Shown: positions 1-11,100 of the stretch, one piece after another
Layout of the letters: every line of letters starts with the position of its first letter
How positions within the stretch are numbered: the first letter of the stretch is position 1
DNA from: Metridium senile
Lineage: Eukaryota; Cnidaria; Anthozoa; Actiniaria; Metridiidae
Direction: 5' to 3'
DNA length: 64,000 nt
Assembly (NCBI GenBank): GCA_949775045.1
Contig: OX459110.1
Span: 3,873,229-3,937,228 of the forward strand
Made by a program: the position numbers and the translations under genes
Notes under the pieces: generated by a model
Told to the model about the DNA's origin: nothing
The model's database searches: none
Seen by the model: only the letters and a program-made list of their open reading frames with translations

Positions 1-90
1 CACATCGTATTGCATCACATTACATCGCATCGCATCACATTACATCGCATTGCATCACACCACATTGTATCTCATCACATCAAATTACAT
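1..90. repeat. CATCRCATTACAT-type minisatellite
   Basis: Short CATCACAT / CATCGCAT words repeat from the window edge to about position 90. The array lies in the intron before exon 2 of precursor gene A. A related CATCACAT run precedes exon 2 of gene C near 22000, so it appears to be an inherited part of this intron. Confidence 0.6.
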
Positions 91-122
91 AATAACTCTG
101 ATCAAATAACTTTGATTCGCAG

Positions 123-2017
123 ATGACACTCCAGCAGAACCAAACATTCTGACTAACCAGGCAGACTTCACAGATGACGAGCCTCAAGGTAGACCGATAT
201 ATATCAACTCGTCCACAACCTTAGCCTCGATAGCGTGTAATATATTCTAGGCCTAGTCTGGGACCTAAACTCGCCTTAACTCGCAGCGAGTTTGGGCGAG
301 TTAAGGCGAGTTAAGGCGAGTTAAGGGAAAATCAAAATTTCAATGCTGCGAGTTAAGGCGAGTTAAGGCGAGTTAAGGCGAGTTAAGGAAAAATCCCATA
401 ATTTGGAGTGACACTAAAAGAACATGACTTATATGTGTATATTTCAGCTTTGTGAGATGAGGTTAAGGCAATTCCCTGTGCATTATGACATTGAGTAATT
501 TACTGCGAGCTTGTGCGAGTTAATGCGAGTTTGTGCGAGTTAATGCGAGTTTGTGCGAGTTAATGCGAGTTTGCGCGAGTTAAGGCGAGTTAAGGTCCCA
601 GACTAGGCCTTATTCTTTATACTTTGACTAATGTTCGCGGTAATGTTATGTTGTTTTTTTTAGAACTTGCAGACGATGATTCGGCTAAACTAGAAGAAAG
701 TGAAAAAAACACAGAGGTTGGAGAACCGAACGAGGAGGAGACTACTGACGATGAGGAAGGGAATGATGTCCAGGCTAATGAAGAGGATTTCAAGATAGCT
801 GAACAAGACACCAAGCAAGATGAAAGTACGTACTATCATTATCATTATCATCAACATCATCATCGCCATCGCCATCGCCATCGCCATCGCCATGGGCATC
901 ATCTTCATCTTCATCTTCATCTTCATCTTCATCTTCATCTTCATCTTCATCTTCATCTTCATCTTCATCTTCATCTTCATCTTCATCTTCATCTTCATCT
1001 TCATCTTCATCTTCATCTTCATCTTCATCTTCATCTTCATCTTCATCTTCATCTTCATCTTCATCTTCATCTTCATCTTCATCTTCATCTTCATCTTCAT
1101 CTTCATCTTCATCTTCATCTTCATCTTCATCTTCATCTTCATCTTCATCTTCATCTTCATCTTCATCTTCATCTTCATCTTCATCTTCATCTTCATCTTC
1201 ATCTTCATCTTCATCTTCATCTTCATCTTCATCTTCATCTTCATCTTCATCTTCATCTTCATCTTCATCTTCATCTTCATCTTCATCTTCATCTTCATCT
1301 TCATCTTCATCTTCATCTTCATCTTCATCTTCATCTTCATCTTCATCTTCATCTTCATCTTCATCTTCATCTTCATCTTCATCTTCATCTTCATCTTCAT
1401 CTTCATCTTCATCTTCATCTTCATCTTTATCTTCATCTTCATCTTCATCTTCATCTTCATCTTCATCTTCATCTTCATCTTCATCTTCATCTTCATCTTC
1501 ATCTTCATCTTCATCATCGCCATCATAATCATCATCATCGTCATCATTATCAGCATCATCTTTATCACCACCTCTATTATCATCATCATAATCACCATCT
1601 TCTTCACCATCATCATATACTCACCATATCATATTCATCATCAACATGTCTATTGACATCATCATCATCATCATCATCACCATCTTGATCACCATCATTA
1701 TACTCACCATATCATCTTCACACCCTCATCATGAACTGCATCACTATCACCATCATCATCATGATCACCATCATCAGTTACAGCCTCTTTGCTCTTTATC
1801 ACTTATAAAGTATTTTATCATAGAGCCAAAGTTGTTCCAAAGAGGATATGGACGGCGAAGACGTCGTCGTCGAAGTGTTCGTCGTCGTCGTCATCATTAC
1901 CGCCGTCGTCATTATTACCGCCGTCGTCATTATTACCGCCGTCGTCACCATTACCGTCGTCGTCATCATTACCGCCGTCGTCATTATTACCGTCGCCGTT
2001 ATCATTACCGCGGTTGA
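123..2017 (+). CDS. Precursor gene A (partial): acidic propeptide with Arg/His/Tyr-rich C-terminal module
   Basis: Exons read as 123-188, 664-825 and 1824-2017; the signal-peptide exon lies before the window. Boundaries come from AG/GT sites and homology with genes B and C: every junction is phase 1 and exon 2 is exactly 66 bp in all three. Exon 2 encodes an acidic stretch starting DDTPAEPN, and exon 3 a strongly acidic, Glu/Asp-rich segment ending in AEQDTKQDE. Exon 4 begins with PKLFQRG and then about seven imperfect six-residue RRRHYY/RRRHHY repeats, ending YHYRG-stop. An acidic pro-segment followed by a polycationic tail is typical of stored cationic peptides such as cnidarian antimicrobial precursors, but matrix or mineral binding is equally possible; no function is recognised. 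The AATAAA at 2161 is a plausible polyadenylation signal. Expression is not proven. Confidence 0.62.
249..610. mobile_element. TIR element carrying a 10-bp satellite (GCGAGTTAAG), intron 2 of gene A
   Basis: Perfect 17-bp inverted termini lie at 249-265 and 594-610 (AGGCCTAGTCTGGGACC and its complement), flanked by a 6-bp direct repeat TATTCT at 243-248 and 611-616. The interior is made of GCGAGTTAAG and GCGAGTTTGT decamers with a small hairpin near 266-300. It looks like a non-autonomous DNA element whose interior has expanded into a satellite. Confidence 0.7.
832..1780. repeat. CAT-triplet tract with a very long pure (CATCTT)n core, intron 3 of gene A
   Basis: Triplet repeats begin within 10 bp of the exon 3 donor. 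The core at about 899-1514 is around 100 copies of the hexamer CATCTT, broken by a single C-to-T change near 1425. CAT/CAC triplets continue to about 1780. Long open frames across it (His-Leu, Ile-Phe, Met-Lys dipeptides) are artefacts of a period-6 sequence. Corresponding introns of genes B and C carry CAT tracts in the same place. Confidence 0.9.
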
Positions 2018-2160
2018 TATCACCCACACCATCACCATTGAGTAACAGACCATCTGCCTCACCATCTTTGTGTAGATAAACGATAATTGCACAAACTCGA
2101 TCACCTGATGTACACTTGTCCCTTATGTAGATTCGTTATCTTTTCACGTCAAGATTAAAC

Positions 2161-2166
2161 AATAAA
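2161..2166 (+). promoter_or_regulatory. Polyadenylation signal, gene A
   Basis: AATAAA lies 144 bp downstream of the gene A stop codon. Gene B has the same hexamer about 80 bp after its stop. Confidence 0.45.
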
Positions 2167-2310
2167 ACAATTATCCATATGCTAACAATAAAAAAAAAAA
2201 CACCAAGAGATTGTTAATTACTTTCTCGTAACTGAGCAAAATAATAAAATAAAGTAAAGCTTACCTTATTTTACGTCGTGGTGTAGTGGTTAAGACGTCA
2301 ACTGGAAAGC

Positions 2311-2440
2311 CGAGTCCAGCGCAATCTCGTACCCAGAGCCCACGTTACTATTGATCAGCAGCGCCGAGTTACCCTTATGTTGCTAGGCACTGCTGGCCAA
2401 GAGTAATGCAGGCTCTGGGTTCGAGATTGAGTCCAGCGGC
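2311..2440. repeat. Inverted-repeat element with tRNA-like promoter boxes
   Basis: A segment reading GAGTCCAGCGCAATCTCG at about 2311-2330 is repeated in inverted form at about 2415-2440. An A-box-like GTAGTGGTTAAG sits just upstream at about 2283, and a B-box-like GGTTCGAGATTG at about 2418. The spacing is too long for a normal tRNA, so this is at best a rearranged SINE or palindromic element. Confidence 0.35.
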
Positions 2441-2817
2441 AATTGATATTTTTTCACATACTATAACCGCCGTTGTCAGTACCGTCGCCGCTCTTACTAT
2501 GGTTCTGAGTAGAAGACAAATCTGGGAGCTCGATCCTTGACTGGAAATATCATGGGTTGGGCGCACAAAAGCGAAGTGAGAGGGCCCTGGGAACGAGGTT
2601 GTGGAAAAATTGAACTGTTTAAACGGCAGAGTCACGTCTGGCTTTTTGTCAGCGGTCTTATGGCGCCCGACATTACACTTCGGGGAAACGGAATTTTCTG
2701 CTGCAATTTTGGAGTTCCGGTTTGGAATGCGCATGCTTAGTTAATATTATAATGATCTGTTGGTTTGGGCATCCTGTGTTACTTAGTACGTTAATGACAT
2801 TCAAAATATTATTGACC

Positions 2818-3030
2818 TAGTATCATTTTAAATATTTTCTAAGCCAAAATATAAACATTTTCCTCACTAATGAAACATTTAAAGTTTAGGAAGGTTTTTT
2901 AACGGCCATCAGGATTTATATAACTTATATAAATTCTGATGGCCGTTAAAAAACCTTCCTAAACTTTAAATGTTTCATTAGTGAGGAAAGTGTTTATATT
3001 TTGGCTTAGAAAATATTTAAAATGCTACTA
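2818..3030. mobile_element. Near-perfect 213-bp palindrome (snap-back MITE)
   Basis: The arms, about 100 bp each, match almost perfectly around a centre near 2924. Outer ends read TAGTATCATTTT and AAATGCTACTA. The short spacer means the segment could fold into one long hairpin. No protein is encoded. A palindromic MITE or a snap-back copy is the simplest explanation. Confidence 0.75.
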
Positions 3031-3888
3031 TGATATAAAAACGCGTCTAAATCTCCTTCAATTCAGATCGCTTTAACCGTCGATTTATTTATAGTTTTCC
3101 AACGGTTTATTGGTTTGCTTTCGTGGTACAATTGACCTTTAGTAAATAACTGGATGCCAGAGGTCTGAGGATTGTCAAGGTTTAGAATAGTTTAAAGGAG
3201 TATTTTGTGTGTATTCTAATTTGCTTCGCGACTGTTAATCATCGCTTAGCGGCGATACAATATCTCTTTGCTTCGCAACTATATTCTATAAAAATTGACG
3301 ATATTTAATATTCTATCTAGTATTAAAGAACAGTTGACGTCGTATTACATGTAATCGTAAAATTTACACTTTGAATGTACATTTGTTTACATGATGGACC
3401 AATCAGAGCTTTTACTTCGTCTGTTTCCGGTCTGACCATTGTATTTTCAAGGGCCAATCAGCATAAGCAGAGAATTCCGGTCCCCAAGAGTCTTACGTCA
3501 TAATACATCCATAGTAACCTATTACAGTTATCAAAACACTTGAAAAAGTAGTGCAACATGCTAGTCATTAATTGGAGATGCTGATGGTAATAGCATTTTT
3601 GCAATTTATACTGAAGTAACTGAATCGTATATTTTAGATATTTCAAAACTCTGTCTCTTTTCTACTTGCACATAGTCATAGCCTTCTGTTCTTGGGGGAG
3701 TGGGGAGGGGGGGTTTCTTTGATATTTTAATTGAAACTTGTTTGATTTAAATTACAATTGGTTTGATTTGAATTACAATATCTCCACCTCTCCCTCCCAT
3801 CGTAATTGCTCAAATCCGGCCGGGGGGAGAGAGGGGGGCTTTGTTAAAGTGGTAAGGGTAAACTGCGGTCGATTTTACAACTGCACCC
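3031..3888. other. No gene seen
   Basis: AT-rich intergenic DNA with two GGGGGAG-type purine runs near 3690-3715 and 3820-3838. I see no supported open reading frame or clear repeat family here. Confidence 0.5.
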
Positions 3889-3984
3889 TAAAGGCCCGTT
3901 TACACTAGCAATTTTGTCGCACGACAAGAGCGGCGATTTCAATGGCGACGCAATTTCGAATACGCTCGAATTTAGACAACCATA

Positions 3985-6097
3985 ATCATTATGTCTTGCT
4001 TAGTATGTAATTATAATAATAATACACCTAATCATAATCATATTACTGAGCAGAATGATTACACAAATCTGCCATTCCTTGAGAATATAGATCTTTCTAA
4101 TAATACAAACCACCTTGATAGTGTTGATGCAGAGTTTAACATTCCATCTGACTCGACATTCAACTACTATACAACACATGATTTTCATAGTAGTAAAGAG
4201 ATCAAGGAATATCTAGTAGATAATTCTTTCTTTGCATTACACTGCAATATTAGAAGTCTTGCAGCCAATCTAGATAAATTATGTCATCTTATAACTGAAA
4301 TCGATACTCAACAAACAATTATTGGTCTTACTGAAATTAAGATCAAAATTGGCAATAGTCCATTACAAATAATAATATAGAAGGTTATCAATTTATTTAC
4401 CAACCTAGCAAAAGTAATGCTGGGGGTGTAGGTTTCTATATAAATGACTCTTTGAAAATTTCTATGAGAGAAGACTTAACAATAGTGAAAAATGAATTTG
4501 AATCTCTATTTATTGAAATTGATAATGGTCACACAAAAAATATGCTATGTGGTGTTATATATAGACACCCCACCAGTGACTTAACTCAGTTTATGGAATA
4601 CATAAACATGACTTTAGATAAAATTCAACACGAGAATAAGCTCTGTACCCTTATGGGAGATTTTAATTTAGATTTGCTAAAAGCAGAAAGTCACTTAGAA
4701 ACAAATGATTTTCTCAATACATTGGGATCCTCATTCTTTCGCCCACTAATATTACAGCCAACTAGAATTACAGACCACACAGCTACACTTATTGATAATA
4801 TCTTTATCAATACTGTAGACTATTCAACACTTAGTGGAAATTTCGTGTTTGATCTTAGTGATCACCTTCCAAACTTTGTGATAATTAAAAAGCCTAATAA
4901 TAATTTAAGAAATGAGAGAATCTATAGAAGAGATTTTTCTCATTTTGATAAACAAAACTTTATAGATGATTTTAATCAAATTAACTGGGAGGAAATGATA
5001 ATCAAACATAGTGATTCTGATCACATGTTCAATTTATTTCATGATAAACTTTTGTGCATAGTAAATAAACATGTTCCCTTAAAAAAAGTTTCAAAAAAGA
5101 AATCAAAACTGCAAAGTAAACCATGGATAACAAAAGGTATTACGACCTCTATACAACAGAAAAACAAATTATATAAAAAAAATTTCAAAACAAAATCTGT
5201 TATTTATCAAACTAAATTTAGACTTTATAGAAATAAAATTAACCATTTGACAAGAATTAGCAAGAGACAATATTATAATGATTATTTTAGTACAAATGCA
5301 TCTAACAGCAAACATGTCTGGAAAGGAATCAGAGAAATAGTTAACACCAAATCTAATAAATCTTATCAACAAATTAGCAAAATTTGTAATAATGAAAATG
5401 AGTTAACTGATCCAAAATCAATTTCTAATGCATTTAATGATTTTTTTGTGAACATTGGCAAGGAATTGGCTGATAATATGCCACCCTCTAACAACTCTGC
5501 TTTAGATTATCTAGCAAATTTACCTAATTATTATGATAGTTTCTTTCTCTTTCCGACTGATGCTGAAGAGATAGATAAAGAAATATCTAGTCTCAAAGTA
5601 GACAAATCAGTAGGACCTTTTAGTATTCCTGTAAGGATACTTAAAATGCTCCAGCCATATATCTCAAAACCACTAGAAATAATTTTCAATTCATCTCTTG
5701 CTAGTGGTATTGTACCTAAGTGCTTCAAGATAGCGAAAGTAATACCTATCTTTAAGAAAGGATCCCATACAGACTTGAACAACTACCGTCCTATTTCCCT
5801 CCTCTCTATTTTTGATAAAATCCTAGAGAAAATTGTTTATAAAAGAATGCTAAGTTATATTGAAGAGAGAAATATTCTTTATAACAAACAATTTGGTTTT
5901 CGATCCAATTACTCGACTGATTATGCAATCCTGAGCATCATAGATAAGATACAAAAGGCAATTGATAATAAGGATTTCTCTTGTGGAATATTTCTAGATT
6001 TGAGTAAAGCCTTTGATACAGTCAATCATCAAATTTTACTTGAAAAACTATATCGTTATGGTTTCCGTGGGCCTATTCTTGATTGGTTGAATAATTA
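3985..6097 (+). pseudogene. Non-LTR retrotransposon (CR1/L2/Jockey-like), endonuclease and N-terminal RT, interrupted
   Basis: The frame from 3991 encodes an EEP-type endonuclease start (HCNIRSL, LTEIK). A frameshift near 4365 moves the reading to the frame that continues as GGVGFYIND, YRHP, GDFNLDLL and SDHLPNF, the active-site blocks of LINE endonucleases. The RT then begins (NNYRPISLLS, QFGFR, FLDLSKAFDTVNH) and stops abruptly at 6097, where foreign sequence starts; the rest resumes at 9325. In an intact element this protein nicks target DNA and copies its own RNA. This copy is dead: frameshift, interruption, and further shifts in the 3' part. Confidence 0.85.
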
Positions 6098-6189
6098 CCC
6101 GTGCCCAGGCCTATGGCCGGCACGAGTCTTAAAATGCAACGCGTGTTTTTTTATTTTTATTATTTTTATTCTTTATTGTGGTTTCCATG

Positions 6190-6477
6190 GACACGGGTGA
6201 AAAACGCACTGCGCACGCTCGGAAGACGGTCGTGTTTACAACAAAACCATTGGAGATTTACCGGCGTTTGGTAAATCTTAAAAGTTAAGAAAGTTCGTGA
6301 AAAGTTAGTGCTTATATTTCCCTAACACATTACATTAGTTGTTTTCTTTCCCTTGTCAAATAATACAAGAGAAATTCGCTTAATATATAACCACAAGAAA
6401 ACACGAAACCCTTCGTAAAATCTTCAGTTACTCTTTTGTTTTCCTTACGCATGCGCCGTGCGTTTTTCACCCGTGTC
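6190..6477. mobile_element. 288-bp MITE with perfect 20-bp TIRs and 9-bp target duplication
   Basis: The left terminus at 6190-6209 begins GACACGGGTGAAAAAC; the right terminus at 6458-6477 is its exact reverse complement. The 9-bp sequence GTTTCCATG flanks it on both sides (6181-6189 and 6478-6486). A 9-bp duplication is characteristic of Mutator-like (MULE) elements. The interior encodes nothing. Confidence 0.88.
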
Positions 6478-6666
6478 GTTTCCATGTCAGAAGTTGTACT
6501 TCGGAAAGCCCGAAGGTACTTTCGGAAATCCCGAAGATGTCACGAAGTATTTTGATTGGTAGACCGAAATGCAATCAGCCAATCAGATTAGAGCATGACA
6601 GAGACCATGACTGCATGAAAGCCAAAGTACATGCAATTCTATCCGCCATTACACATTTTTGCAGAT

Positions 6667-7836
6667 ATGGATGATTTGGACCGAAATCTTACACTTTTTA
6701 TTCGGTTGGATGCTACGAATAAGGGTAAGTTTTGTTTCAACAATTATAGAATTACTCTTGGCGGCAGATCATTTGAATCGGCGGCTCCAACACAACGCTT
6801 TGAAACGCTTTGCCAATGTCATTACCGTAGTTACTAAAAGGCGCAAATTATGACCTACAGTGAACTACAATGAACTACAATAAAGTACAATTAGCAACTA
6901 TAAGTTCTTAGTTTCTACAATCCAGATACATTTCCATCCGGACAGGCATGAAAACGATGTAAAAACTGCCAATTAACTGCCATTAATTTTACTCACCAAC
7001 GAAGGCCGTATTTGCTTTGAGGCGTTCTCTCTTGTAACCATAAATTAATGATAAACTGGAATTATTTGCTATAGTGACTAAGAATACGAGATTCTGTTGA
7101 AAGTAATAAAATTTAATGGAAAAAAGCGTATATTCCGAAGTTCGTGATTTGTGATGTTCGTACGTGTGACGCCTGGTTGTTTTGATCGTAGGGCAAAGGA
7201 AACCCGCAATTTGAACAAATCAGTTTTTTTTTTCATTAAGTTTTATCAGTTTTCAGCACAAACTCGTATTTTTTTAACAATAACAACTAATTCCAGCCTA
7301 TTCTTGTCACAAGATAGAACAGTGAGTGCAATAAATGGCTGTTCTTAGATTGTTGTCATGCTTGTTTGGCTCGGACTGTGTCTCAGTTGTAATAATTGCA
7401 ACTCATAGTTGCTCATTGTAGCTTATTGTAGATCAATGTAGCTTATTGCGTCTTTTAGTAACTACGTGTCAATATCAATAAGTGACTTTAACAAAACATT
7501 GAAAAATATTTTCTTTTTATAGACATTTTTTACTAGCATGGAATTTTACATATCATAATAATTATTTTTCTATTTTATTAGAACTGTTTATCATAAATTT
7601 ATAATTTTTATAATGTTAATTAGTTTTATAGTTCTTTGTTCTTTTAATTATTGTTAAGCACTCATGCTCAATTCATCTTGTGAATAATGCTAATAAATTA
7701 TTATTGTTTTTTTTTAGTGATTGACACCCGTTCTGGTCATGAGGGGACAGCTACGGCTGTGAAAAATGACCTGGCCAACAAAGTTAATATGGCCTTCACC
7801 CCTTCTGGTCGTGAGGGAACAGCAACGGCTGTGTGA
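6667..7836 (+). CDS. Possible two-exon micro-gene with an internal SG(H/R)EGTATAV repeat
   Basis: Exon 1 would be 6667-6724, starting MDDLDRNLTL, followed by a consensus donor GTAAGT at 6725. A polypyrimidine tract and AG at 7716-7717 precede exon 2 (7718-7836), which stays in frame and ends TGA. The joined product would be 58 residues, with the motif SGHEGTATAV repeated as SGREGTATAV after 14 residues. An in-frame upstream ATG lies at 6631. The family is not recognised. The unit sits inside an insertion and its intron carries a TIR element. It could be a real transcript, a transduced host fragment, or a chance pairing of splice-like signals. Confidence 0.28.
6826..7466. mobile_element. TIR element with ~80-bp imperfect arms
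   Basis: The left arm (6826 to about 6905: CGTAGTTACTAAAAGGCGC, then repeated GAACTACAAT words) is matched in inverted form at about 7385-7466 (AGCTTATTGT words ending CTTTTAGTAACTACG). The middle encodes nothing recognisable. Confidence 0.55.
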
Positions 7837-7939
7837 ACTACAATGTTTATTGTTCATCAGTACAAATTATGAAAACAAAAATTGGTATTCAGCAAAAACT
7901 ATGGTGAGTAAAAATTAACAAATTAATGTAATTGTGTTA

Positions 7940-8190
7940 ATGTCTCGACCCGGGGAGGGGGGGGGGGATACTTCCTTTATCCAAGTAGTAGGGATGGCCA
8001 GCATACCATTTAGGGTTACAATATTTGCTGTGCAAGCCTTTTAGGGTCCTTTCAGCTCAAAAATCACTTAGAGTCATTTTTACTTTGCTTTATTTTTATC
8101 TGTGCGTACCATTTAGGGATCGTTTTCAAAACCTCCACCGACCACCCCTGCTACTTAGTACCCCCCCCCCCCCCCCCCCCCCCCGCAAAG
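7940..8190. repeat. Homopolymer-bounded repeat (G-tract / C24 tract)
   Basis: A CCCGGGGAGGGG segment near 7950 and a run of about 24 C at 8161-8184 bound a stretch with repeated ACCATTTAGGG. Similar G-tract boundaries occur near 19428, 31107 and 33020, which suggests one dispersed repeat family. Confidence 0.4.
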
Positions 8191-9324
8191 GATTTATTGG
8201 GATTTGAGCCATCCAACCCCATCCTCCCACATATATAAACACTGAGTTGCCCCTCTTAAATGAATCTAACTTATAGCAAGATACTACTTTTCTTTGAAAA
8301 CAACAACAACAAGACCATCAAGAAAACAGAACTGTTAAGAAACTAAATACCATTATTTTCCTTAGGATACCAGCTAAAAAATTCACTGTCTTATATGTGG
8401 GGTTTTATCTTTTGTAGGTAGTACAGCACTTCTGCCATTAGGTTAATCGAAGAATTACAAATTAAACCAACAAAACAAGATATTGCCAATACTTTGAAAC
8501 TCCAGTACAAAATGCACCTCAATCTTAAAAGACAGGTGATTGAATCCAACCACGATTGAGTCAACCAATTATCTGATGATCCAGAGGAATGCCCACAAAC
8601 AATCAAAAAACAGAGCAGATATATTAACTGAAGCTGAATAAAAATAGTGTAATATACAGTTTACAAAATTTAAGTTAAAAAAAAAATAATAGAAAATACA
8701 TGTAAATAACATTAACTTTAGTCTTCTTGTGTGTCCCATTTATTGTGGCATTCTTTAATTTGTAAATTATATTCTTAGTTATTATTAATGCATTTAACAT
8801 ACTAAAACAAAAATACTACCAGTATGCCTTTCATGGAAAGGGGGTGTCACTACCATTCCAAAATTGCCTATCAGTATAGGGTGTACACTCTATCTCAGAT
8901 CAATTATCTAAGAAATATACACAGTTCTATTCAGGACTTAAAAGAACCATTTTCTAGAAATCAGAGTCCAAATGAAAGTCGAGTCCAGGTTTTATTTTAA
9001 TCAGTAACTCCAAGAGACTTAAACTTTTACAAATGGGTGATAACATGGCATATTATGAACATGATTACAAGATTGATGAACATCTGATAATCTGTCCCTA
9101 AGTATGATCAACTGTCCCTAGCTTCATGATAACTATATGGCTATATGGCTCCATGAACTGAAAGCTCGACAATTCAAAAAAATTTGAAAGTTTGAAGTAC
9201 CACATAGTTATCATGAATAAAAAAAACAACCTACAAACAACTCTTTGATTTGTCCCTAGCTATTGATCATCTCTCCATAAGAGCCAGATCAAGGGCACGA
9301 GTAAACCCTGTACTGAGGGTCTAG
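8191..9324. other. Right part of the nested insertion; no gene seen
   Basis: AT-rich sequence without a supported open frame or recognised repeat. It ends at the TTA junction where LINE sequence resumes. Confidence 0.4.
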
Positions 9325-10720
9325 TTATTTAAAAGACGGAAAGCAGGTTGTAGCTATAGGGGAAATTTGTTCTGATTGGCAAACAATTTCACTCGGCGTA
9401 CCGCAAGGTTCTGTGTTAGGTCCCCTACTATTTCTTATATATATTAATGATTTTCACCTCTGCTCCAACATCCTTGACTTCCATCTATTTGCAGATGATG
9501 TAAGTTTATTTTATAAACATCAAAACCTGACTTCTCTACAAACTAATATCAATACTGAGCTAGATAAAATTTATGCATGGCTATGTGCAAATAAACTCAC
9601 CCTAAACATAGAAAAGTCAAGCTATGTACTATTTCACCCTACTCAAAGGAAAATCCCATTTAATCTTGTACTGAATATTGATCAGAAGGAACTTAAAATG
9701 AAAAGTATATTAAATACCTTGGTATTTTGATAGATTCAAATCTCTCTTGGAAGCCCCACATAAATTATATTTTGAAAAAGACGAAACTGTGGTATCTTAT
9801 CTAAAATAAGATATTTTGTCGATCTAAAAACAAGGACAAAATTATATTATAGTTTGATATACCCATTCCTAATATATGGTATACTTGCTTGGGGTAGCAC
9901 CTACCCCACAACTCTTGACCCCTTATTCAAATTACAAAAGAAAGTAATACGAGTTATAACCTTCTCTAGCTTTGATGAAAAACACAGTCCCCTATTTAAA
10001 AGGTTAGATATCATCAAACTAAATGATATTACATTTCTCTACATATCAGTCTTTATGTATAAGTATCATCATTCTATTTTGCCACCTGTCTTTTATAACT
10101 TCTTCACTAAAGTTAAAGACATCCATAAATATAATACTAGATTATCTTCAAAGTCAAGTTATTCCTTACCAAAAACAAGAACTAATTATGCAATTTATAA
10201 TATTCGATTTCAAGGTGTAAAAATCTGGAATTCTCTTAATGAAAAAACTAAGGATCTCTCTAGGACCTTATTTAAAAAAGCAATTATCAATGATATATTG
10301 AACAAGTATTAATCATTAAATATCCTAAAATATCCATATCATCCATAACTCTGTAGCTCTATATGTTTGCACATGATCATGTGCATATATATAGATGCCT
10401 GTGTAATTCTTTGTTTACTTTATTTCCTCTCCGTTTTTTTGTACAAAATGTCATAACTACACTTAATTTAGTGCCAAAATAATTGTAACACTACTTGAAA
10501 CTTTAACTTGTGCCATCTAATTTAGAATTACTTTTTTGTAAATAAAATAGAACAGGTTGTCTGTTCTAATTTAGCCTTGCGGTTATTGCAGGCAACCTGA
10601 ACCTTCTCTTTAATATATTTTGAAAAAAAAATTGTATAATATATGTATATTCAATATTTGTATACAAAAAATGTAAGGAGAGAATGGTACAAATAAAGTT
10701 GTTGTTGTTGTTGTTGTTGT
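9325..10720 (+). pseudogene. Non-LTR retrotransposon, C-terminal RT and 3' end (continuation of 3985-6097)
   Basis: The RT continues with GVPQGSVLGPLLFLIYIND and the catalytic FADD block (FADDVSLF), followed by the thumb (NKLTLNIEKS). Frameshifts occur near 9700 and 9800, then a long frame to 10312 includes the conserved LINE C-terminal pattern YNIRFQGVKIWNSL and stops at NKY. A non-coding tail runs to a (GTT)n run at about 10698-10719, the probable 3' end. Together with the 5' segment this is a near full-length but inactive element. Confidence 0.85.
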
Positions 10721-10834
10721 AGGAGACAGAAAATCGCCATTGAAATCGCAGCTTTTGTTGCGCGACAAAATTGCTAGTGTAAACGGGCCTAAAAAAAAGT
10801 ACTAATAAATTACAATAACTGTTATGCCTTGATG

Positions 10835-11100
10835 ATTTCAACCCCTAAAAGGTACGACTGTGCGATGTTCTTGGCTGCCTATCTTATTTCTAGCCAAAGC
10901 CAAGATTAAAGACACTTACAGATACGAAGTCACGTAAAGTAATTGATTTTTTGACCAGGACCCTAAAAGGTACGACTGTGCGATGCTCTTGGCAACCTAT
11001 CGTATTATTTTAAGTTACAATACCAAGAATAAAGACATTTACAGATACGGAGTCATGTAATTTTAATTTTTTTGCCGAGGACCCAAAAAAGGTACGCACA
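10835..11100. repeat. Tandem ~120-bp repeat, about 2.3 copies
   Basis: The phrase AAAAGGTACGACTGTGCGATG followed by a shared AAGA(A/T)TAAAGACA(C/T)TTACAGATACG block occurs twice, with a partial third start near 11080. Confidence 0.65.

Larger units (their letters stand above)
6098..9324. mobile_element. 3.2-kb insertion inside the LINE, TTA target duplication
   Basis: LINE coding sequence stops at TTA (6095-6097) and resumes at TTA (9325-9327); removing the insert restores the reading from LNNY into LKDGK. A 3-bp TTA duplication suits a Harbinger-type insertion, but I do not see matching terminal inverted repeats at the two edges. The insert may therefore be composite or eroded. It contains two smaller TIR elements, a possible small spliced gene and a C-rich repeat. 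Confidence 0.6.
3892..10790. mobile_element. Harbinger-like TIR element, split by a LINE
   Basis: Ends are complementary: AGGCCCGTTTACACTAGCAA at 3892-3911 against its inverse at about 10770-10790. The complementarity continues about 60 bp inward, with divergence, on both sides (to about 3950 and back to about 10728). TAA sits at 3889-3891 and a matching TAA follows the right end, as expected for the 3-bp TWA target site of PIF/Harbinger elements. Nearly all of the interior is an inserted LINE. Confidence 0.6.

Noticed and set aside
624..1688. Long frames of His-Leu, Met-Lys and Ile-Phe dipeptides (up to 354 codons) on both strands
   Set aside because: They are translations of the intronic CATCTT hexamer; a pure period-6 sequence stays open in all frames. 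Only the acidic start (664-825) is exon 3 of gene A.
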